Source of the DNA: Diogma glabrata
Taxonomy: Eukaryota; Arthropoda; Insecta; Diptera; Cylindrotomidae
Direction: 5' to 3'
Assembly (NCBI GenBank): GCA_963693315.1
Contig: OY856188.1
Coordinates: 269,695,114 to 269,759,113 of the forward strand
DNA length: 64,000 nt
The notes beneath the pieces are model-generated. The model had not been told where the DNA came from and searched no databases. It was given only the letters and a program-made list of their open reading frames with translations. Both the position numbers and the translations under genes were made by a program. This document shows positions 23,668 to 34,224 of this stretch, one piece after another (positions within the stretch are counted from its first letter, which is position 1; every line of letters begins with the position of its first letter).

Positions 23668-23764
23668 ACGGGTTGAAAAGTGAGTGGAAAATTAAGATCT
23701 ATAGTATATTACTATAGGATAGAAAAGGTAAGTACACCCAACATTTAAAATCTTGCCTATTACA
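23668..23764 (-). repeat. 5' LTR remnant of the gypsy-type element (97 bp)
   Basis: It matches 17875-17971 in 95 of 97 positions and ends CA against the BEL/Pao sequence AACACTGCTAGAATC. Only the LTR's outer 97 bp remain; the rest of the LTR, the primer-binding site and the leader appear deleted. Confidence 0.7.
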
Positions 23765-26115
23765 AACACTGCTAGAATCACTGCATTCAGAATTCTTGGA
23801 AGCTCCTCCATTAAATATTAAGCAAGACGCTGGTAATGTGGATGTGTTGGGAATTCAATGGCTTTCAAAGGAAGATGTTTTTGGCTTCACTTTACTACCA
23901 TCACATATTGAGATGCCGACTAAACGTACTATCTTATCAGACATATTTAAGGTGTTTGATCCATTGGGATGGCTTTCTCCATCAACTATATTAGTAAAGA
24001 TTTTGCTACAAGATCTTTGGTTATTGAAAATAAATTGGGATGAGCCTGTACCTCTACAAGTTGTCAAGAAATGGAACATAATAAGGAAAGATTTCTGTCA
24101 TTTTTCTAGAATTCAAATTCCAAGATGCATAAAGGAACACAGTGGGAAATCACAGCTACATGGCTTTTCAAATGCTTCTCAGAGCGCTTATTCTGCTGTG
24201 GTGTATTTGAGAAACTCCGACGATGATGAAGTAGTATCTGTTTGTTTAGTTGCTGCAAAAACCAGAGTCGTTCCATTGAAACAAATAAGTATTCCTCGAC
24301 TCGAGTTGTGTGGTGCACTTTTACTCAGCAAACTTCTTCGAGAAATTTAGATGGCTCTCAATATTGAATTAGAAACTTTTGCGTGGACAGATTCCACAAC
24401 GGTTTTGGCTTGGCTCTCATCACACCCACGTAAATGGAAAAATTTTGTTGCGTGCCGTGCTTCAGAAATATTGTCAAATATACCACATAATTGTTGGCGA
24501 CATGTACGAACGAATGACAATCCTGCGGATGCAGCTTCCAGAGGTATTTTACCTAGCCTAAAGGGCCTGAATTCTTGCAAAATTCTCCATCTAATTGCCC
24601 TATTTTTGAATTTAAATCTGACAATGTTATCGTAGAGTCAGAACAAAATTCATCTAAAACATCAACATATGCTAGTCAAAATCAAACTTCATCTTCACCT
24701 ACAACATTTTTATTAGATTTATCAAAATTTACATGGAATCAACTAACCCGTATTTTGGCCTCAACTCATATGCTACAAGATTGCACAACAAGAACATTTT
24801 TCCGAAGAATACAATTTGATTAAGAAAAATAGGGAAATATCCTCCAAAAGCAAATTGCGTTCTTTGCATCCTTTGATCGACAACGATGACATTATCAGAG
24901 TTGGTGGCCGTCTACAAAATATGAACACCAACTATGACACACAGCATCAAATTATAATGCCAAAGCAACATGTAGTAACCTCAAAAATCGTTGCAGATGC
25001 ACATCCAAAAATTTTACATACTGGGAATCAACTTACATTTGGTATACCACGTCAAAGGTATTGGATCATTGGTAGTAGAGATGTCATACGTCAATTTATA
25101 CACAACTGCAAACCATGTTTTAAGCAAAGAGCAAAATTGAGCACTCAACTGATGGGATCATTACCTCATTCAAGAATAAATCCACCAACTAGTGCATTTG
25201 AACATACCGGTGTAGACTATGCGGGTCCTATTGCAATTAAACTGATGGGAGGAAGAAACTCAAAGCGGATTAAAGCATATATTTCAGTGTTTGTTTGTTT
25301 CACAACAAAGACTTTGCACATTGAACTAGTGAGTGATCTCACTACGGAATCAATTTTGACCGCTTTCAAACGATTTATAGCCAGAAAGAGTAAACCACAA
25401 ACAATTTATAGTGATAATGCCTCTAACTTTGTAGGGGCAAACCGAGAACTACAAAATTTATATGAACTTCTAAAGTCCCAGACACACAATGAGCTTGTTT
25501 CCAAAATGCTAGCCAACGATGAAATTAATTGGAAATTTCAACCTCCATATTCACCACATTTTGGTGGACTATGGGAGGGCGGGGTCAAGTTAATTAAAAC
25601 ACATCTACAAAGGGTTATTGGTGAAACTGTTTTTAATTTTGAAGAAATGACAACACTTCTTTATCAAACTGAATCGATTTTAAATTCAAGACCTCTTTGT
25701 CAAATTTCTAATGATATTAATGATATGCAAGTACTAACACCTGCTCATTTTTTAATAGGTAGACCACTTACATCAATTGCTGAGCCTGATTTAGGTATCA
25801 TTAATATTGGGCGACTTTCTAGATGACAACTTGTTCAACATTTAACACAATAATTCTGGAAAAGATGGAGCTCTGAGTATATAACAACGTTGCAACAGCG
25901 TCCGAAATGGTACACTAAAACCCCAACTTCAAGGAAAATGATTTGGGATTGCTCAAAGATAAAAATATAACAACTACCAGATGGGCACTAGGAAGAATCA
26001 TCAAATGTTATCCTGGCAGGGATGATGTCGTTCGAGTTGTGGATGTTAGAACCAAGGACGGTATTTTCAAACGTTTTATATAAGCATTGTGCAAGCTGTC
26101 TGCGGATGATTAATT
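23765..26115 (+). pseudogene. BEL/Pao retrotransposon, RNase H and integrase (3' half)
   Basis: This is the continuation of the BEL/Pao pol interrupted at 16086. The RT-connection part has LGIQWLSKEDVFGF and FDPLGWLSPSTI. The RNase H-like region has AAKTRVVPLK and IPRLELCGALLL, is closed by a stop at 24348-24350, and continues with TDSTTVLAWLSSHPRKWK and NPADAASRG. The integrase (24816-25826) has a zinc finger (the H..H part, then CKPCFKQRA), and the DDE catalytic residues lie in GVDYAGP, IYSDNASNF and GLWEGGVK, followed by HFLIGRPL. A stop at 25824-25826 and further breaks precede the C-terminal domain (WALGRIIKCYPG, VRVVDVRT) ending near 26110. It once carried out integration; it is now inactive. 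Confidence 0.9.
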
Positions 26116-26146
26116 TTGAAGGAATAACATATTCCTTCAATGTAGG

Positions 26147-26148
<2 letters not shown>

Positions 26149-26209
<61 letters not shown>
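26149..26209. repeat. (AT)n microsatellite
   Basis: About 30 AT dinucleotides lie directly at the 3' terminus of the Helitron. Together with 29566-29886 it was one TA microsatellite before Helitron insertion. Confidence 0.9.
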
Positions 26210-26210
<1 letters not shown>

Positions 26211-26871
26211 TAGCAGGACCCGGCGTGCTTTGCTACGCTTATAAATAAAGTTTGTGCACAGACATTTTGTTGACGTAGTAGCAATGATTTCAAAAAGTAG
26301 TAATGAGAAATGATAGCGTAGTTTTTAATTTTTGTTTTTCAAAATATGAATGAAAAATAATCAGTACTTTAGCTCATCAGTTCGGATATATGAAAAATTG
26401 GCGATCAAATAAGTTTTCGAGTAAGCAATAAAAAAATTTGTTTGACTTGTTGAATTAGTAGAGGTGTGTCAACACTCATCTCTATATAGAACATTAAACA
26501 GAACAAAAACACATTCACAAATGTTCACAGTGCTCATGCATTGTATTTGTACCCGACACGAAACACACGAAAACTTTTCTAAAGAAGTTTCCTGAGAAAT
26601 GAAAATAAAAAATGCTGTCAAATTGCAAAATTCAAGTGAATTACAATAATTACTTTGATCTTAATCACTCACAAAATCTCTCAAAATTTTATTTTTTACA
26701 CTAAATAGCGTAATAGTTTTGTCTATTCAACATCGGTCGCATATTGCCGCTATCTCATAAGAAAGAAAACTCGAGAAAACTCGTAAAGATAACATTAAAT
26801 TTACACTGTGTCATTTTTATTGCAACTAATTTATTTTAATATGGAACGAATTTCAAAATGTCGTTTTAATT

Positions 26872-27190
26872 CTATTTGTTTATTCGAGTATTGTGTACCC
26901 ACACAATATTTTTTGTGCCAGCCACATACAGTTGTCCATGTTTGAAGAACGGATTCTCCAAATCTAGTCCACGTACTTGCAGTAACTGTCCGTGTGCTTT
27001 GTTGATGGTAATTGCAAAAGCGAGTTCCACTGGAAATTAAACGTTTGAATCTGTTGGGATCATTGAAATATGTGGCCTGTCTGTCGTGGCAACACTACAA
27101 CTTCCTCTTCGAATTTTCCACTCAAAATTGTAGCTTCAACGACATTGTTCATCATCTTTTTCACCGAAGTTCAAAAGAGTTTGTGCAATT
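26872..27190 (-). pseudogene. Helitron Pif1-like helicase, C-terminal remnant
   Basis: Read from about 27190 downward it encodes the end of the RepHel protein's Pif1-family SF1 helicase: NNVVEATILSGKF, then after a frame break at about 27037 FPVELAFAITINKAHGQ, GLDLENPFFKHGQLYVA and a stop at 26872-26874. The TINKAHGQ and HGQLYVA blocks are the conserved SF1 helicase motifs V and VI region; the arginine finger after YVA (normally in SRV) is replaced by GTK, so the motif is damaged. The rest of the helicase and the HUH endonuclease are not seen; the reading ends where the LTR fragment starts at 27205. Confidence 0.85.
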
Positions 27191-27204
27191 TCAAAATATG
27201 TGAC

Positions 27205-27920
27205 ATATTTGGAATTACAATATGTGTCACAACAACACATAAAAACATTTTGAGACCTAGCTTCTACAACATAATGCTTTTTAAGACGTTGATGTACGCA
27301 AATATTTTTTTTTATATTCTTCTTAAGGAACGAAAAACTTAATAATAAATCCTTTCACATAATAATGTACGACATAGGGCAATATTTTATGATAGGATGG
27401 AGGAAATAAAAACAATATACTTTTTTTTTCAAATTTGCAGGAACAAAGCTAAAATTAGGTTCCTAATTATCCTAATGCTAGAAACATATACAAAGATCAT
27501 GTAACGCATTATTTACCTCAAGCCAGCATATATAATAGTTATATGGAAGCTCATTTGTTCGAGCAAGCAAAAAGTTCATTTTTTTAAAAAATAAAAAGAT
27601 TACGTCCGTCAACACCTTAGAAAGAATGTTGTTATGGGACCTTTTTCTTTAAAGGTTCTTAAGTGTTGTTGTGACACACATTGTAATTCCTACTACCCAA
27701 CACATTTTATTTAAAAATAGGTAGATTTTTATATGAAATCTACCTAAAAATAGAGCGTTATCGTCAAAGAATATTCCATAACTAAGACTAAGAGTACTAT
27801 CGTTGAGAAAAAAGTACAAGTACATCAGCAACCATAAAATATCACTTATCCCCTTAATATAAGTGATATCTTACTGCCTTTGTCAGTAGTATACGATATC
27901 TTACGTTGTCACATCCATAG
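27205..27920 (-). repeat. LTR fragment inside the Helitron, with inverted duplication
   Basis: It matches 16760-17360 of the gypsy 3' LTR: AATTACAATATGTGTCACAA, CAATATTTTATGATAG, GATC(A/C)TGT(A/G)ACGCA, ACTAAGA(C/T)T.AGAGTACT and TCTTACTGC. In the middle (about 27575-27720) lies a second, inverted copy of the first 110 bp (complement of GACCTTGGT..., TTGTGACACACATTGTAATTCC). So part of the LTR was duplicated in reverse within itself. It interrupts the Helitron helicase. Confidence 0.7.
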
Positions 27921-28739
27921 ATCTAAAATTTTAAATTTTACATATGTTCCTGCGGGCGGGCAGATATTATAAATTCATTGGTATTAATGCATTGTAACTG
28001 TTTGCAAATCACTATTGCAAACGTGTTGCCAGCTAAGGGCCACATGTTTAATTAGTTTGTTTATCATACTTGCTATCCATGTTTGATTATACATAAGCTA
28101 TGCTTTTTGTATAGTATTTGTGCGATATCCGTTTCGTAATTTTGAGCTTTTAATCGTTGTTATCAACTATCTTTCTAAGTTGAAGAAACATGTACAACAA
28201 TTGCTTGCATGCATGTACCAATGTACATACAATTGCAAACCTTTAACATATTTAGTGTAGATGATAAAATATGTAACATTATTATGTGTTTAATTCAAAT
28301 ACATATAGTTTGGATACACAAATGTCATTGTTTCAGATTATACTTTCATTTTTCAATTTCATTAAAGTATGTTCAACAAAAAAAATTGATCAAAGGAATC
28401 TAACCGTATAAAACGATATTTACAGAAAAAACAAATTAAATTATTATCAACATTTAGGCAGAACCCCTTAAGATAATTATAATGGCCCTGGGGTTCCATT
28501 CAAAAAAAAAAATTGCCTGTTACCTATGCGCAAGTGTACACAACAACTTCCCAAAGTTTCATGATGATCGGATGAAAGGTTTATTAATGCATAAACGACA
28601 AACATACATACTTTCAATTTTATATATATAGAAGAAGAAGATAACTTAATTAACTCAACGTGAGAACCATCTTCAGCAATTATTAATAAAATGGGAATAA
28701 ATAATTTTAGCACTGCAAATTGAGACGCCTGAGAGTTGA

Positions 28740-29525
28740 TGGGTATTACAGTACTAACATCGCAATTAAAAAATGTTCGTGGTAGAAAGAAAAAAATTAA
28801 GGGTTATATGTATTTTTTAATGTCAAATCACAAAAAAATTTTGTCTGAAAAATAAAAAAAAATTTGGGGGGGGGAGGGCTCCCCTTATCACTCAAGGGAA
28901 TAAAAAATAGCTTACGACCGATTCTCAGACCTACCGTATATACACATAAAATTTCATGGAAATCAGTCAGGCCGTTTCGGAGGAGTAATTGAAGAGTATT
29001 CCAGTACTAATATCGCAATTAAAAAATGGGAGTTGGTGGTAGAAGGGGGAAAATTAAGGATTATATGTATTTTTTAATGTCAAATCATAAAAAAATAAAA
29101 ATAAAAAATTTCGTCTGAAAAATACAAAAAAATTTTTGGGGGGAGGGCGCCCCTTATCACTCAAGGGTATAAAAAATAGTTTACGACCGATTCTCAGACC
29201 TACCGTATATACACATAAAATTTCATGGAAATAAGTCAGGCCGTTTCGGAGGAGTAATTGAAGAGTATTCTAGTACTAATAAAGCAATAAAAAAATGGGG
29301 GTTGGTGGTAGAAGGGAGAAAATTTAGGGTTATATGTATTTTTTAATGTCAAATCATAAAAAAATAAAAATAAAAAATTTTGTCTGAAAAATACAAAAAA
29401 TTTTGGGGGGGAAGGGCCCCCCTTATCACTTAAGGGTATAAAAATAGTTTACGACCGATTCTCAGACCTACCGTATATACACATAAAATTTCATGGAAAT
29501 CAGTCAAGCCGTTTCGGAGGAGTTT
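28740..29525. repeat. Tandem array of three ~260-bp units in the Helitron
   Basis: Units begin near 28741, 28994 and 29263 (GTATT.CAGTACTAA or GTATTCTAGTACTAA) and each ends in AAAATTTCATGGAAAT, CAGGCCGTTTCGGAGGAG. The unit end is the same sequence that precedes the Helitron's true 5' terminus, so the array is a multiplication of the subterminal 5' region. Each unit also carries a poly-G run. Confidence 0.8.
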
Positions 29526-29562
29526 AGTTACAAACACTGTGACACGAGAATTTTATATATAT

Positions 29563-31750
<2,188 letters not shown>

Positions 31751-31904
31751 GAGAGTACTACACTCAGCCTCTGCCCTGCTAAGGAATGCCTTAATTGGTG
31801 GTACCACAGGGATACAACAGGATCACAAGCAAGGGAAGTGTTTTTACCCGGTAAGAATCAAGTCGATTTTCGAAATTTTTCATCTTTCTACGAAAACCAA
31901 AAAC

Positions 31905-32100
31905 CAACACATTGACTTATATGAAACCTCGTTTCTTCAAGCAAGTGTTTCATCATCAACGAATATTCCACAACTAAGATTAATAGCACCCTTAACTTCT
32001 GTAACTCATATGACAATAGCCGAGAATAGAGTACGTGAGTTTGTCACACTTGGTAGATCAAAAACTAAAAAAACAATTTACAAATCAACAAACACTGACC
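31905..32100 (-). repeat. LTR fragment of the gypsy-type element
   Basis: TATATGAA..CTCGTTTCTTCAA, CATCATCAA, ACAACTAAGATT and the TTGTCACAC..GTAGATCAAAAA end match 17120-17360. This is a short, diverged relic. Confidence 0.6.
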
Positions 32101-32193
32101 ATACGGTTGATGTATAATGCAGGAATAACGTATAAGTTGAATTCACTCCAGAACCAAATATATGTAGCTAAATGCCTCAATTTATTACAATAA

Positions 32194-32361
32194 GGGCCAG
32201 TTTCACTATCCTCAGTTAAAGTTAAAGTTAGTTAACCGCTACTTAATTGTAACCAAGATATAACTTAATATTTAGCTAACTGAGACTGATGAAACCCATT
32301 TCCTTCAGTTAAGTGGCAGTTACGTTAAATTTAACTTTACTGAGGATAGTGAAACTGGCCT
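32194..32361. mobile_element. PIF/Harbinger-like MITE (168 bp)
   Basis: Terminal inverted repeats GGGCCAGTTTCACTATCCTC and the complement AGGCCAGTTTCACTATCCTC are flanked by TAA on both sides (32191-32193 and 32362-32364). Three-base TWA target duplications are the mark of PIF/Harbinger, and the GGGCCAGT start fits that group. There is no coding sequence, so it depended on a transposase elsewhere. Confidence 0.8.
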
Positions 32362-32885
32362 TAAATGCTTAAAACATCGTTTTTAATGGAATTCAAAATT
32401 TCTTTCCAAAGAGCTTCAAAACTGTAATTAATTGTGGTCATGTTGTAGAATTTTAAATTTTCGTCGATGTTTCATGAAGAATTCTTTTTTTTTCCAAAAT
32501 GGCGCTTAATGAGTAACATCGAAAATCATCTGCTCTAAGAAATTAATATTTTTATACAATTAATAAATTGATATTGATAATTATTAATACAAAGTGTTGT
32601 TTAAATTCAATAAACAAAAAAATTAATATATAAAAAAAAGGCTGCATAATAGGTTTGTAAGTTTGAAAATTAATGAATATTGTGTGATATTTGACAACTG
32701 AAGCGAAGCGCGAAATCTGATATTAAGAACATTGAAAATTTTCATCGGCACACATTATTTATGATAAATGCACCATCACTAATGTGATACACTTATCAAT
32801 ATTTCAATTATCTAGAAGCATTACAATTTCCTATCAATTTACATATAATAAATCACCAAAATATTGGGTTAACAATAACCTCAAA

Positions 32886-33897
32886 ATGTCGGGGATTCAG
32901 GATCTTAGTTCCAATAAAGCTATTTGCCCATCATGTAATGATGAAGTTGATGAAACCGGAATATGTTGCGACTTATGTGACGAATGGTATGACCTCAAAT
33001 GTGCGGATATTGATGAAGCAATCTATGAAAAACTGGCAGACTCTGAAGCATTAAATTGGTATTGTAAAACATGTACACCAAACAAAGGCGGTCTCACTAT
33101 TCGGATACTTAGAAACGAACTTAACAAGTTAAAAACAGATCTACGTGGTGAACTTCAAATACTTTTGAATACTTCAATCACTAAAACATTTGAAGATTCA
33201 AAAATATATATTAATGAAGTGATTGAAACGAAACTTGCACCGATCGAATTGTCACTAAATAATCTGCTAACTAGAGTTGAAAAGTTGGAAAAAACAAACT
33301 CATCCAATTCATTTAATAAGCATGCAGCTGAAACAATAGATCGACTGGATTTATTAAATCGTCGTCATGACATTATAATTAGCGGGGTTCCGACAAATAC
33401 TACCAATACCAGGGAATTTGTAGTTAAAGCAGTATCTGCTCTTGGAATTACATTAAACACTAATGATATAGTCTTCTGCAATAAAACTAAAAAGAATAAG
33501 GAAACGGTATTTGTCAAGTTTGTCAATATTCCCACTCGTGACAAAATCTTATCAAAATATTTTGAAAATCCACATCTAAAGCTGTCTCAAGTACTAAAAT
33601 CTGACATTGAAGCTAGAATATACTTCAACGCTAACTTGCCACCTCATGTTGCTGCACTTAAAAAATATTGTATTGGACTTAAAAAAAAACAACAAAATTC
33701 TCAAGTCATCAGTCTTAAATGGAAACATCGTCATAACAAAATTAGATAATTCCGAGGTAGTGGTTCATTCTAAAGAGGACGTTTTACAACACATCACGAT
33801 AGTAGATACACACGAACCATCAACATCACATGCTCAAAGTTTAAATATTCAAATGTCACCGCAGCCTGGAAGCAGCAACGACCTAGCCAATGGTTAA
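32886..33897 (+). pseudogene. LINE ORF1: PHD-type zinc finger plus FP-like domain, one frame break
   Basis: ORF1 is the RNA-binding partner protein of the LINE. An ATG at 32886 with an A-rich context is the likely start; the frame also runs upstream to 32784. Residues 14-63 form a PHD-like cluster: CPSC, CCDLC, WYDLKC, WYCKTC, with Asp36 where the PHD histidine is expected. A coiled-coil-like Lys/Leu stretch follows (about 75-140), then a domain resembling the baculovirus FP family common in insect LINE ORF1s (IIISGVPTN, VFVKFVN, IYFNANLPPH). At a run of nine A (33681-33689) the frame must change by one base to reach the tail ending at 33897; otherwise translation stops at 33749. About 336 residues if the break is bridged. 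Confidence 0.8.
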
Positions 33898-34224
33898 ATA
33901 TATTAATTTATCTTTTAAATTACCTAGACTTAATTCTGGGTTCTTGTATTGTTTTGTAACATAGTTCTATATTGTAATACTTGTTTAATATTTGTTGGTA
34001 GTTCAATTTTTGGTTTCTTTTCTCAACTTTTAATTTCTCTCGAGCAGAGCAATTAAAATAAATTATGATAAAAATAAAATTAATAATTTTTTCTTACATT
34101 TTAGTTCATCAACTTTTCGTCGTCATATCACAATCTGGTCGTCGTAAATTTAAAAATTCCTGATTTACTTCCAACAGCAAACGATAGCACTATTTTAAAA
34201 TCTGATTTACAGTCTAGAAGGCGA

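Larger units (their letters stand above)
16087..23764 (-). mobile_element. Ty3/gypsy LTR retrotransposon nested in BEL/Pao
   Basis: The 7.68-kb insert starts with TG and ends with CA on either strand reading and interrupts the BEL/Pao pol; AAC flanks both sides (16084-16086 and 23765-23767). Reading from right to left it has a truncated 5' LTR (23668-23764), gag region, protease, RT, RNase H, integrase and a 3' LTR of about 1.9 kb. There is no envelope-like gene. Coding regions carry several stops and frameshifts, described in the parts below. Confidence 0.85.
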
